A stretch of DNA of 64,000 bases from Acidipropionibacterium sp. (GCA_022647765.1 JALCLH010000002.1:310001-374000); one strand, 5' to 3'. Counted from the stretch's first letter, positions 29,657 to 39,139 are shown. The notes: a model not told the origin generated them from the letters alone. Translations and numbers: made by a program.

Positions 29657-29748
29657 GGGGCTGGCCTGCATGGGCGCGAAGGACCGCATCGGGGTCGGGC
29701 AACATGTTCGGCACTCAGGGGCCGGCCTGCACGGGTGCGAAGGACCGC
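29657..29748 (+). repeat. Two 31-bp direct repeats downstream of ldh
   Basis: Copies at 29657-29687 and 29718-29748 share GGGGC-GGCCTGCA-GGG and GCGAAGGACCGC with three mismatches. No function is evident. Confidence 0.6.
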
Positions 29749-29824
29749 TCACGGCGTCATGAAGCACCGTCCCCGGCGTCATCGGCCTGTGAGCAGGGTG
29801 TCGATGCGGACATGCAGGAGGACG

Positions 29825-29975
29825 TGAGGTACGCTTGCTGCGCCTCATGTGAGGGGAAGCCGGTTGAATCCGGCGCGGTCGCGCCACTGTGAAGCCCACC
29901 GACAAGGTGGGATGAGCCAGACCTCCTCATCTGGGACGTCCTACCACGAGGGGACGCAGGTATCCCCCAGGAAAG
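29825..29975 (+). promoter_or_regulatory. Cobalamin riboswitch controlling cbtBA
   Basis: The conserved core is readable: GGGGAAGCCGGTTGAATCC, GCGGTCGCGCCACTGTGA and then the B12-box-like GATGAGCCAGACCTCC. It is followed by a C/G-rich stretch that may pair with the ribosome site AGGAAAGG before cbtB. The switch most likely lowers cobalt uptake when adenosylcobalamin is plentiful. Confidence 0.9.
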
Positions 29976-29987
29976 GTGTGAACGACC

Positions 29988-30209
29988 ATGAGTTCATCTG
30001 TAGTTGCTGGTGGCCAGTCCAAGGCGGGAGCCGTCGACTGGGCCAAGGATTCAGCCCTCGGTTGGGTGATCGGGGCAGTCGTCGTCGCCCTGTTGCTCTA
30101 CTACTTCATCGGTGTCGACCAGGGTGCGTACTCGATCTTCGGAAGCGACATGCACATCCACGAGTGGGTGCACGATTCCCGTCACTTCCTCGGGTTCCCC
30201 TGCCACTGA
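29988..30209 (+). CDS. cbtB: Cobalt transporter subunit CbtB
   Basis: This 73-residue protein has one membrane helix (WVIGAVVVALLLYYFIGV) and the C-terminal metal-binding motif HIHEWVHDSRHFLGFPCH characteristic of CbtB. It works with CbtA in cobalt uptake for B12 synthesis. It lies directly behind the cobalamin riboswitch, with cbtA 213 bases downstream; the intervening bases show no gene. Confidence 0.92.
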   Translation: MSSSVVAGGQSKAGAVDWAKDSALGWVIGAVVVALLLYYFIGVDQGAYSIFGSDMHIHEWVHDSRHFLGFPCH

Positions 30210-30422
30210 TCCGGTTCGCCCGGCGTATCGCCTGACTCGTTCTCCGGGTTTCGCGATCCACCGGGGTTCTCGTTGCTGACAACCCGATTTCCTACCTGAC
30301 GCCCCCGGCTCGCATTTCGCAGTCGCTCTGCTATGCGGGTCGCGGGATGGCGCCAGGCCTCCGGCGTGCCATTTTGCGCGCCCAGAAGTCACCTGATCGA
30401 ATCCATTTTACAGGGAACAACT

Positions 30423-31403
30423 ATGCTCTCAAGACTCACCAATCGCCGGATTTTCGGCACCGGCGCACTCGCCGGTGCGATCGCCGGCTTCTTCGCCTTC
30501 ATCTTCGCCCGCATCCTCGTCGAGCCGCTCATCCAGAACGCCATCGACTACGAGAGCGCCCGCGACGCCGTCCAGGACACCGTCGACAAGGCCCTCGAGG
30601 CCGCCGGCAAGGCGGGACTCATCCCGCCGCCCGGCGCCGACGTCGACATCTTCACCCGCGGCATCCAGCGCAACATCGGCATCGCCACCGGCATGATCCT
30701 CATCGGGGTGGCCTTCGGCCTGCTGATGGCCGCCACCTACCGCGTCGTGCCTGCACATCACCAAGGGCGACCCCAAGCTCTCGATCCGGGCCACCCTGCT
30801 GGTCATCGGCATCGTCGGCTGGCTGGCCGTCTACATGGTTCCCGCTTTCAAGTACCCGGCCAACCCGCCGGCCATCGGACATCCGTGGACCATCCACGCC
30901 CGCGGAAATCTGTATCTCGGCACCGTGCTCATCTCCGTGGTGCTGATCATCGTGGCCGCCTACTTCTGCCGCTACCTGGCCACCAGGATGGGCACCTGGA
31001 ACGCCGTGATGGTCGCCGCGCTGTGCTTCATCGCCGCGATGTGCATCGTCTTCGCGGCGCTGCCCAGCCTCGGTTCGCTGGCCGACAACACCCGCTACTT
31101 CGGCACCTCGATCACCTTCGGCTCCGGCGACGACTCCGTCACCCTCCCGATCACCACCGAGACCCCACAGGCCCTCAAGAACCTCAACGGCGGCATCGTC
31201 TTCCCGGATTCCCGGCCGACGTGCTCGCCCGGTTCAGGATGTACTCGGCGCTCGCTCAGGCGATCATCTGGATCGGCGGCGCCTGGCTGATGGGCTTCAT
31301 GCTCTCCTGGGTGCCCAAGAACCTGCGTCACGAGGCTGCCGTCGAGGCCGCCACCGCGTCGGCCCCGGTCAAGGACGCCGACAAAGAGACCGCATCGGTC
31401 TGA
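30423..31403 (+). CDS. cbtA: Cobalt transporter CbtA, with two compensating apparent frameshifts
   Basis: The gene starts at an ATG behind AGGGAAC and encodes about 325 residues with several membrane helices (GTGALAGAIAGFFAFIFARI, LVIGIVGWLAVYMVPAF, FIAAMCIVFAALPSLG, AIIWIGGAWLMGFMLSWVP). Conserved sequence shifts forward one frame near 30748-30754 (one extra base after CGCGTCGTG) and returns near 31205-31213 (one T missing from GGATTCCC). The reading resumes to a normal C-terminus, so paired sequence errors are likelier than decay. It partners CbtB. Confidence 0.8.
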   Translation: MLSRLTNRRIFGTGALAGAIAGFFAFIFARILVEPLIQNAIDYESARDAVQDTVDKALEAAGKAGLIPPPGADVDIFTRGIQRNIGIATGMILIGVAFGLLMAATYRVVPAHHQGRPQALDPGHPAGHRHRRLAGRLHGSRFQVPGQPAGHRTSVDHPRPRKSVSRHRAHLRGADHRGRLLLPLPGHQDGHLERRDGRRAVLHRRDVHRLRGAAQPRFAGRQHPLLRHLDHLRLRRRLRHPPDHHRDPTGPQEPQRRHRLPGFPADVLARFRMYSALAQAIIWIGGAWLMGFMLSWVPKNLRHEAAVEAATASAPVKDADKETASV

Positions 31404-31421
31404 TGGTTGGGCAAAGTCCCG

Positions 31422-32198
31422 ATGAGTGACGATCACTCCGATCAGCCGGCCCGCCCCGAAAGGGTGGGCCGGCTGGCGTCTCTGGAGCACTGCCGGCTGG
31501 TCGACGACCTCGACGGAGCCCAGTCGCTGGGTGGTTTCCTCGATCCGGCGAACCTGGCGCGGCGGGTGGACGCCGGTGGCCGAGCATCTGGCCCGGATGC
31601 CCGGCGGTCCACACCTGGTCACCCACACCTCGTGGGCCATGAGTGCGCTCAATGTTCTCGGCTGGATCCTGGTCCCGGCGGTCGCCCTGGCCGCTGCGGG
31701 CGTCCGCCCGCCGGCCGGCTGGACGGACAGCCTGGGCTGTGTCGCGGCCGAGGACGCCGGCCCTTTCGAGCTGCTGGTGAGGGCGGATTCCGAAGCCGAG
31801 GACGCCGCAGCGGCAGATCCGCGGGCTGCCGGCGATACCGCGACCGCGGATGCTGCTGCCGTGGATCTCGGAATCGCCGGGACCGAAGACCCCGCGGCCA
31901 CCGACTCCGCATCGGCCGAACTCGTCGACCTCGCCCGGGCCCTGATGGCCGCCCTGCACCGGGCCGGCTGCCCGGAGGCCGAGACCCTCAGCGCCGCCGC
32001 CGGATCCCTGGGCACCCTGGCCCGTCAGGCCGGACCCGGCTCACCCGAGACCCGGCTCGCCCGGGAGGTCTGGGGCAGGCTCGCCCCCGACGCCCGAGCG
32101 CCCCCGGGGACCCGGAGTTCCGGCGTCCCACCTGTTGCGGACTGATGGCGCTGGCCCGCACCGACGCCGCCTGCTGCCCCGACTGCCCTCGTCGCTGA
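31422..32198 (+). CDS. FhuF-like [2Fe-2S] protein, with two apparent frameshifts
   Basis: The likely start is the ATG at 31422, 18 bases after cbtA. The first frame encodes MSDDHSDQ...DPANLARRVD. Meaning continues from about 31575 in the next frame (EHLARMPGGPHLVTHTSWAM), then returns near 32100-32112 to end RPTCCGLMALARTDAACCPD and CPRR. The C-terminal CC-x12-CxxC is the [2Fe-2S] signature of FhuF-type ferric-siderophore reductases. The central part is rich in Ala and acidic residues. A redox role linked to metal or corrinoid uptake is inferred only from its place after cbtBA. Confidence 0.6.
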   Translation: MSDDHSDQPARPERVGRLASLEHCRLVDDLDGAQSLGGFLDPANLARRVDAGGRASGPDARRSTPGHPHLVGHECAQCSRLDPGPGGRPGRCGRPPAGRLDGQPGLCRGRGRRPFRAAGEGGFRSRGRRSGRSAGCRRYRDRGCCCRGSRNRRDRRPRGHRLRIGRTRRPRPGPDGRPAPGRLPGGRDPQRRRRIPGHPGPSGRTRLTRDPARPGGLGQARPRRPSAPGDPEFRRPTCCGLMALARTDAACCPDCPRR

Positions 32199-32325
32199 GG
32201 GGCCGGTGGGCAGCAGGGCCGGGCAGCAGAGGCTCACCGGGCAACCGGGCCGGGGCGTGAGGGGGCCGACCCGGACCGGCGCAGACAGTACCGACCAGCC
32301 GGACCGGGGCGACGGCGTCCGGCAA

Positions 32326-33288
32326 TCAGCTCTTGATCGCCTCGAGGGTGTCGTGCAGGTGCTCCGCGGAACTGCGGAACTTCTCGATCTCGGCGTCGTT
32401 CATCGGGATCGGGACCGGGGCGCCGACGCCCTCGCGGGAGACCAGCCGCGGCAGCGACAGGGCCACATCGGGCACTCCGTAGAGCCCGTGCACCATCGCG
32501 GAGACCGGCATCACGGTGTGGCCGGCGCCGAGCAGGGCCTCGGTGATCCGCGACCCGGTGAGGCCGATGCCGTAATTCGTGGCGCCCTTGCCGTCGATGA
32601 TCTTGTAGGCCGCCAGGGCGGCCTCGCGGCCCAGATCGTCCAGCACCTCGTCGGTGAAGACGGTGTCCCCGTCGACCGTCCAGTCGGCGATCGGGACGCC
32701 GGAGATGTTGGCGGTCGACCACACCGGGAACTCGGAGTCGCCGTGCTCGCCGGCGATCACGGCGTGCACATTCGGGGTGGTGACGTCGGCCCACTGGGAG
32801 ATCAGGAAGCGCAGCCGCGAGCTGTCCAGCAGGGTGCCCGAGGAGAACACCCGGCTCTCCGGCAGTCCGGAGACCTGCTGGGCGACGACGGCCAGCACAT
32901 CGCAGGGGTTGGTGACGATCACGAAGATCGCATTGGGCGACTGCTCGACGAGCTGGCTCATCAGGCTGGAGATGATTCCGGCGTTGACCCCGACCAGCTC
33001 CAGCCGGCTCTGGCCGGGCTTCTGCCGGGCGCCCGCGGTGATGACGACGACGTCGGACCCGGCGGTGTCGTTGATGTCCCCGCCGCCCATCACCCTCGAC
33101 GGGAAGAACTCGGAGCCGTGGGCCAGGTCGGCCACCTCGGCCTCGACCCGTTCCTTGGCGATGTCGTAGAGGGCGACGACGTCGGCCGAACCCCGGATGA
33201 GGCAGGCATAGGCCATCGAACTGCCCACGCTTCCGGCTCCGACGATCGAGACCTTCGACGGTCTTCTCGACTGGATGGGTGAACTCAT
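32326..33288 (-). CDS. L-lactate dehydrogenase, second copy, riboswitch-controlled
   Basis: This 320-residue LDH/MDH-family enzyme has [16 protein letters not shown], the loop [22 protein letters not shown] and the catalytic His in [11 protein letters not shown]. The loop matches actinobacterial and bifidobacterial LDHs rather than malate dehydrogenases. It would reduce pyruvate to lactate and regenerate NAD. The ATG at 33288 has AAAGG upstream. Its transcript would carry the cobalamin riboswitch at 33416-33600, about 130 bases before the start. It differs clearly from the copy at 28694. Confidence 0.87.
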   Translation of the reverse strand: MSSPIQSRRPSKVSIVGAGSVGSSMAYACLIRGSADVVALYDIAKERVEAEVADLAHGSEFFPSRVMGGGDINDTAGSDVVVITAGARQKPGQSRLELVGVNAGIISSLMSQLVEQSPNAIFVIVTNPCDVLAVVAQQVSGLPESRVFSSGTLLDSSRLRFLISQWADVTTPNVHAVIAGEHGDSEFPVWSTANISGVPIADWTVDGDTVFTDEVLDDLGREAALAAYKIIDGKGATNYGIGLTGSRITEALLGAGHTVMPVSAMVHGLYGVPDVALSLPRLVSREGVGAPVPIPMNDAEIEKFRSSAEHLHDTLEAIKS

Positions 33289-33415
33289 GATGACGCCTTT
33301 CTGGTCAGCGCGCTGAGGCGGTGAAATACAACGATTCGGCTGAGTACTGGGATGCGTTCCGGCATGGTTGTTCGGCTCCCTGATCGGGGAACCCTGTGAC
33401 GCGAGGGTACCCAAT

Positions 33416-33600
33416 CCTGCGGTGCGGCCGACAGGTTTTCGGACTCGGATCGTTCAATGTCGGCACCTTCCCGGAAGAACCTTCCAGTGGCATTCTGTCG
33501 GCATCGTCACCTTCACCGCTGCGCGTCAGTCCCGGAGTCTCACCGGAGTTCCCTGGCGCCCTTCAGATGGGCGTTGATCGGCCATCGGCCACTATAACAA
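33416..33600 (-). promoter_or_regulatory. Cobalamin riboswitch upstream of the second ldh
   Basis: On the reverse strand the RNA reads AGGGAACTCCGGTGAGACTC, GACTGACGCGCAGCGGTGA, a GATGCC...AATGCCACTGG segment and CCGAGTCCGAAAACCTGTCG, in the order and spacing of the btuB-type riboswitch. No gene other than ldh lies downstream on that strand. It shares a 115-base divergent spacer with the next riboswitch. Confidence 0.9.
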
Positions 33601-33715
33601 CCGGAGCGGGGGAGGACGCGCCGGTCGCTGTGCGGGGCGGTTTCGCTCCTGGCGGCGCGGCTCCAGGCCCCGGATCACCGAGGCGGCGACCCCGGCGTCG
33701 CGGCGCCGGTCGGCT

Positions 33716-33887
33716 CTGCTAGCGTGCCGGTAGTGCCCCCGGAGACGAGGGCGCTCGAGGCACCGGGGTCCGGATCCCGGCTCGAGCAGGGAAACGTGGT
33801 GAGACTCCACACTGTGCCGCAACTGTGATGCGCTCCGAGCGAGTGACAAGTCAGACCGCCTGCTGCCTCGATGGAATCCTCGAGCAA
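33716..33887 (+). promoter_or_regulatory. Cobalamin riboswitch upstream of the AspT/YidE-like transporter
   Basis: The RNA has CAGGGAAACGTGGTGAGACT, CACACTGTGCCGCAACTGTG and GAGTGACAAGTCAGACCGCC, the core of actinobacterial cobalamin riboswitches, closed by GCCGG/CCTGC-type flanks. It ends just before CAAGGAGCC, the ribosome site of the transporter at 33899. Confidence 0.85.
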
Positions 33888-33898
33888 GGAGCCAGGCC

Positions 33899-35510
33899 AT
33901 GGGCCACGCGTTCGATGCGGTGACGTCGGTGATGACGTTCCTCTCCCACAGCCCTCTGCTGCTCCTCGCCCTCCTCCTGCTGCTCGGCGCCGCGCTGGGC
34001 CGGATCCGGGTCAAGGGGATCTCCCTCGGCCCGGCGGCCGTGCTCTTCGTGGCCATCGGACTCACCGCCTGGGGCGTCTGGCACGGCGTCGAGCTCACCG
34101 TCCCGGAGATCCTCGGCAACTTCGGGCTGATGCTGTTCACCTACACCGTCGGGATCGTCTCCGGGGCCCAACTTCTTCGGCTCCCTGCGCCGCGGCTGGC
34201 CGGTCATGCTCAGCACCCTGGCCTGCCTGGTGCTGGTGGCCGCCGTCACCGGCCTGGGCGGCGCCGCCCTGGGGCTGCCCAAGGGGATCGTCGCCGGCAC
34301 CTACGCCGGCGGGCTCACCAACACCCCGGCACTGGCCGCGGCCGGCGAGGCCACCGGCAGTGCCGAACTGCCGGCCATCGGCTACTCCATCAGCTATCTG
34401 TGGGGAGTCGCGGGCATGATGATCGCCGCCGCGTGGGCCATCGGGAGGGGACGCCGTGCCGACAGTTCGGCGTCACAGGCCCTCGAGCAGCGCACCATCC
34501 GGGTCGATCACGACGAACGGGCCAGCCTCGGCGACCTGCTGAGCGCCCAGCCCGAGTCGGTGAGCGCCACCCGGATTCAGCACGAGCACGAGGCCACCCT
34601 GGTGGCCACTCCGGGCGAGCACCTGCACAAGGGCGATCTCATCAGCGTGGTCGGCCCGGCCGGTTCGCTGCGAGAGCTCACCGAGGAGCTGGGCCACGCG
34701 TCCTCGGTCGACATCATCGGCGACCGCACCTACCTGGACTCCAACCGGGTCACCCTCTCCGAACCCGGCCTGGCCGGGCACCAGCTGCGCGACCTGGACC
34801 TCGAGGAGAAGTTCGGCGCGCAGGTGTCGCGGGTGCGGCGCGGCGACGTCGACATGATCCCCACCCCCGACTTCATCGTCCAGATGGGCGACCGGCTGCG
34901 GGTGGTCGGGCCCCGGGACCAGATCAAGGAGATCCGCGCCTACCTGGGCGACTCCGAACGGGGCTTCTCCGAGATCAACCTGCTGGGCCTGGCCCTCGGG
35001 CTGGCGATCGGCGTCGCCATCGGGATGATCCGGATTCCGCTGCCCACCGGCTCCTTCACCATCGGAGCCGCCGCCGGCACCCTCATCGTGGGCCTGGTGT
35101 TCGGGCGCCTGGGCAGCGTCGGACGGCTTCCGGTGGCCACCCCGACCGCCGCCGCCAACGCCCTGTCCTCGCTGGGCATGCTGATCTTCCTGGCCTACGC
35201 CGGGACCAAGGCCGGGCTGCAGTTCGCCTCGGCGATGGGCTCGAGCCTGGGCTGGAAGGCCGCCCTGCTGGGCTTTCTCACCACCTGCGCCGGGGCCGCC
35301 GCCTTCCTGCTGGCCGGCCGGCTGCACCGGATCGACTGGGTGCAGGTCTCCGGCCAGATCGCCGGGGCCCAGACCCAGCCGGCGATCCTCGCCTTCGCGA
35401 ACACCCGGACCTCCTTCGACACCCGCGTCTCGTTGGGCTACGCGCTGGTCTACCCGACCGCGATGGTCGGCAAGATCGTGCTCGCCCAGGCCCTGGTTCT
35501 GGTGGGATGA
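33899..35510 (+). CDS. AspT/YidE/YbjL-type transporter with TrkA-C domains, one apparent frameshift
   Basis: About 536 residues: five N-terminal membrane helices, two central TrkA-C (RCK-C) domains (about residues 200-360; VVGPAGSLRELTEEL and VVGPRDQIKEIRAYL) and five C-terminal helices with PTAAANALSSLGMLIFLAYA and NTRTSFDTRVSLGYALVYP. This duplicated layout is that of aspartate:alanine antiporter-family carriers, which exchange C4 acids or amino acids. The frame changes near 34161-34170, where one extra G in CCGGGGCCC breaks SGPNFFGSL. It follows a cobalamin riboswitch and precedes pyruvate carboxylase. Confidence 0.78.
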
Positions 35511-35650
35511 GGTGATGGCCTTGTACACACCTTCCCGTACCCCTTCCCATATCGTGTCCACGTTCCGGTGACCCCGGCGTCACCCCTCCAAGAACCAGCC
35601 CCGAGGACCTCGGGGCTCACAGACTGATCCATCCACAGATAGGAGTTGCC

Positions 35651-38600
35651 ATGGTCAACAAGATCCTCGTGGCAAATCGAGGTGAGATCGCCGTTCGCGC
35701 CTTCCGCGCCGCCGCCGAACTCGGCATCCGTACCGTCGCGGTATTCACCCAGGAGGACCGCTACGCCGAATTCCGGCTGAAGGCCGACGAGTCCTACGAG
35801 ATCGGTGAGCCCGGCCATCCGGTGCGCGCCTATCTGGACGTCGAGGGCATCATCGAGGCCGCCCAGCAGGCCGAGGCCGACGCGATCTATCCCGGCTACG
35901 GGTTCCTGTCGGAGAACCCCGACCTGGCCGAGGCCTGCGTCAACGCCGGGATCACCTTCATCGGGCCGCCGCAGCGGGTCCTCGAGCTCACCGGCGACAA
36001 GGCCCGCGCCATCGCCGCCGCCCGCGAGGCCGGCCTGCCGACGCTGCGCGGATCGAAGCCCAGCAACGACATCGACACCCTCGTCGCGGCCGCCGGCGAC
36101 ATCGGCTTCCCGCTCTTCGTCAAGGCCGTCAACGGCGGCGGCGGACGCGGCATGCGGGAGGTGAGCTCGCCGGCGAAGCTGAGGGCAGCCCTCAGCGAGG
36201 CCATGCGCGAGGCCGAGTCGGCCTTCGGGGACGATCGGATGTACCTCGAGCAGGCCGTGATCAACCCGCGTCACATCGAGGTCCAGGTGCTCGCCGACGC
36301 CGCCGGCGGGGCGATCCACCTCTACGAGCGCGACTGCTCCCTGCAACGGCGTCACCAGAAGGTGCTCGAGATGGCGCCGGCGCCCAACCTGGACCCGGCA
36401 CTTCGGATGCGGATCTGCGCCGACGCGCTCAAATTCATCCGGCACATCGACTATGTCAATGCCGGCACCGTGGAGTTCCTGCTCGGCGCCGACGGTCAGT
36501 ACGTCTTCATCGAGATGAACCCGCGGATTCAGGTGGAGCACACCGTCACCGAGGAGATCACCGGGGTCGACCTGGTCCAGGCTCAGATGCGGATCGCCGG
36601 CGGCGAGACGCTGGCCGACATCGGCCTGTCCCAGGATTCCATCACCGTGCGCGGCGCCGCCCTGCAGTGCCGGATCACCACCGAGGATCCGGCCAACGGG
36701 TTCCGCCCCGACACCGGCGTGCTGTCGGTCTACCGCACCCCCGGCGGGGTCGGCGTCCGGCTGGACGGCGGCGTCGTCTTCGGCGGAGCCTCGGTGGGCG
36801 CCAACTTCGACTCCCTGCTGGTCAAGATGACCTGCCGCGGACGCGATCTCCAGCAGGCCGCGGCGCGCGCCTTCCGGGCCCTCAACGAGTTCCGGATTCG
36901 CGGCGTCTCCACGAATATCCCCTTCCTGGAGGCGGTGATCACCGACCCGGACTTCCTGGCCGGCCGCGCCACCACCGGATTCATCGACGCCCGGCCCGAC
37001 CTGCTGAAGGCCCAGATCCCGGTCGACCGGGCCACCAAGCTGCTCACCTACCTGGCCGAGGTGAGCGTCAACAAGCCCAACGGGCCCATGCCGACCGACC
37101 ACGTCTGGCCGCGCGGGAAGCTGCCGAAACTGCCCCCCGAGATCGCGAAGGCCGCACCGCCGGCCGGATCGCGTCAGCACCTGCTGGACGTCGGCCCGGC
37201 CCAGTGGGCCGCCGACCTGCGCGCCCAGAAGGCGGTGGCGGTCACCGACACCACCTTCCGCGACGCCCACCAGTCGCTGCTGGCCACCCGGGTCCGCACC
37301 CGCGACCTGCTGCACGTCGCGCCGATCGTGGCCCGGACCCTGCCCCAGCTGCTCAGCGTCGAGGCCTGGGGAGGCGCCACCTACGACGTCGCCCTGCGCT
37401 TCCTCAAGGAGGACCCCTGGGACCGGCTCGACGCGCTGCACCAGGCGATGCCGAACCTGCCCATCCAGATGCTGCTGCGCGGTCGCAACACCGTCGGCTA
37501 CACCCCCTATCCGCTGGAGGTGACCAACGCCTTCATCGCCGAGGCGGCCCGCTCCGGGCTCGATGTGTTCCGGATCTTCGACTCCCTCAACAACATCGAC
37601 CAGATCCGGCCGGCGATCGAGGCGGTGCTGGAGACCGATCATGCCGTCGCCGAGGCGACGATCTGCTACACGGGCAATATGACCTCGCCCGGCGAGACGC
37701 TCTACACCCTGGACTACTACCTGCGGCTGGCCGAGCAGCTGGTCGAGTCCGGGGCCCATGTGCTGGCGATCAAGGACATGGCCGGGCTGTTGCGGGCGCC
37801 CGCGGCGGCGAAGCTGGTCACCGCGCTGCGCAGCAACTTCGACCTGCCGGTGCACCTGCACACCCACGACACCGCCGGCGGCCAGCTGGGCACCCTGCTG
37901 GCGGCCATCGGGGCCGGGGTGGACGCCGTCGACGTCGCCTCCGCGGCGATGGGCGGCACCACCTCCCAGGTGCCGATGGCGGCCCTGGTCGCGGCCCTGG
38001 AGGGCACCGAGCACGACACCGGGCTGAGCCTGGACGCCGTCACCGATCTGGAGCCCTACTGGGCCCTGGTGAGGCTGCTGTACGCCCCCTTCGAGTCCGG
38101 GCTGCGCGGGCCGACCGGGCGGATCTACCGCACCGAGATCCCCGGCGGGCAGCTGTCGAATCTGCGCCAGCAGGCGAATTCGCTGGGTCTGGGGGAGCGC
38201 TTCGAGGACGTCGAGGAGATGTACGCGGCCGCCAACCGGATCCTCGGCAATATCGTCAAGGTGACGCCGTCCTCGAAGGTGGTGGGCGACCTCGCCCTGG
38301 CCCTGGTCGGGCGCAATGCCGACCCGGCCAACTTCGAGGAGCATCCGGATCGCTACGACATCCCGGACTCGGTGATCGGATTCCTCAACGGCGATCTGGG
38401 CACCCCGCCCGGAGGCTGGCCCGAGCCCTTCCGCACCAAGGCGCTGGCCGGGCGGGTGCTCAAACCCGTCGTCGCCGAGCTGTCATCGGAGGATTCGGCG
38501 GATCTTTCGGCGCACCCCCGCCACGCCCTCAACCGGCTGCTCTTCCCCGGCCCGCTGCGCGACTACGAGGAGGCCGTGGAGGCCTACTCGGCACTGTCGG

Positions 38601-39040
38601 TGGTACCCACCTGGGAATTCCTGCACGGGATCAAGCAGGGTCATGAGGTCGAGGTGGTGCTCGAGAAGGGCCACTCCCTGGAGCTCGGCATCTCGGCCAT
38701 CGGTGACCCGGACGACCACGGCATGCGTCAGGTGCTCTGCTCGGTGAACGGCCAGCCGCGCACCCTGTCGGTGCGCGACACCTCGGTGGACTCCTCGGTG
38801 CCGACCGCCGAGAAGGCCGACAAGGCGGTGCCCGGGCAGATCCCGGCCCCCTTCGCGGGGGTGATCACGCCCGTCGTCGAGGTGGGCGACGAGGTGACCG
38901 CCGGCCAGCAGGTGGCGGTCATCGAGGCCATGAAGATGGAGGCCGCGATCACCACCCCGGTGGCCGGTGTGGTGAAGCGCTGGGCCGTCGGCGCGGCCCA
39001 GTCGGTGGAGGGGGGTGACCTGCTCCTGGTGATCGACTGA
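35651..39040 (+). CDS. pyc: Pyruvate carboxylase
   Basis: This 1129-residue biotin enzyme makes oxaloacetate from pyruvate, bicarbonate and ATP. Biotin carboxylase occupies residues 1-450 (LVANRGEIAVRAFRAA, the ATP-grasp GGGGRGMR, MNPRIQVEHTVTEE). The carboxyltransferase begins near 529 (DTTFRDAHQSLLATRVRTRD), and the biotinyl domain is at the end with biotin Lys in VIEAMKMEAAI. TAGGAG precedes the ATG. In propionic bacteria oxaloacetate feeds the C4 branch to succinate and propionate. It lies 140 bases after the AspT-like gene. Confidence 0.96.
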   Translation: MVNKILVANRGEIAVRAFRAAAELGIRTVAVFTQEDRYAEFRLKADESYEIGEPGHPVRAYLDVEGIIEAAQQAEADAIYPGYGFLSENPDLAEACVNAGITFIGPPQRVLELTGDKARAIAAAREAGLPTLRGSKPSNDIDTLVAAAGDIGFPLFVKAVNGGGGRGMREVSSPAKLRAALSEAMREAESAFGDDRMYLEQAVINPRHIEVQVLADAAGGAIHLYERDCSLQRRHQKVLEMAPAPNLDPALRMRICADALKFIRHIDYVNAGTVEFLLGADGQYVFIEMNPRIQVEHTVTEEITGVDLVQAQMRIAGGETLADIGLSQDSITVRGAALQCRITTEDPANGFRPDTGVLSVYRTPGGVGVRLDGGVVFGGASVGANFDSLLVKMTCRGRDLQQAAARAFRALNEFRIRGVSTNIPFLEAVITDPDFLAGRATTGFIDARPDLLKAQIPVDRATKLLTYLAEVSVNKPNGPMPTDHVWPRGKLPKLPPEIAKAAPPAGSRQHLLDVGPAQWAADLRAQKAVAVTDTTFRDAHQSLLATRVRTRDLLHVAPIVARTLPQLLSVEAWGGATYDVALRFLKEDPWDRLDALHQAMPNLPIQMLLRGRNTVGYTPYPLEVTNAFIAEAARSGLDVFRIFDSLNNIDQIRPAIEAVLETDHAVAEATICYTGNMTSPGETLYTLDYYLRLAEQLVESGAHVLAIKDMAGLLRAPAAAKLVTALRSNFDLPVHLHTHDTAGGQLGTLLAAIGAGVDAVDVASAAMGGTTSQVPMAALVAALEGTEHDTGLSLDAVTDLEPYWALVRLLYAPFESGLRGPTGRIYRTEIPGGQLSNLRQQANSLGLGERFEDVEEMYAAANRILGNIVKVTPSSKVVGDLALALVGRNADPANFEEHPDRYDIPDSVIGFLNGDLGTPPGGWPEPFRTKALAGRVLKPVVAELSSEDSADLSAHPRHALNRLLFPGPLRDYEEAVEAYSALSVVPTWEFLHGIKQGHEVEVVLEKGHSLELGISAIGDPDDHGMRQVLCSVNGQPRTLSVRDTSVDSSVPTAEKADKAVPGQIPAPFAGVITPVVEVGDEVTAGQQVAVIEAMKMEAAITTPVAGVVKRWAVGAAQSVEGGDLLLVID

Positions 39041-39047
39041 ACTGGTG

Positions 39048-39139
39048 AGTGGCGATACTGCGAAAAGCGACGAGACGGTCGGTCTCACGGGGTGGGACCC
39101 TCGGTTGAGGGGCCGTTTCGGTACTTCTCGCAGTATCGC
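39048..39139. repeat. 92-base inverted repeat downstream of pyc
   Basis: Arms GGCGATACTGCGAAAAG (39048) and CTTCTCGCAGTATCGCC (ending 39139) differ by one base. The middle also contains weaker inverted matches. It starts just past the pyc stop. It is unrelated to the GGTCCCGATCACTCCC family. Confidence 0.75.

Noticed and set aside
35450..38344. 964-codon antisense frame opposite pyruvate carboxylase
   Set aside because: It mirrors the pyc codon pattern and has no recognisable domain.
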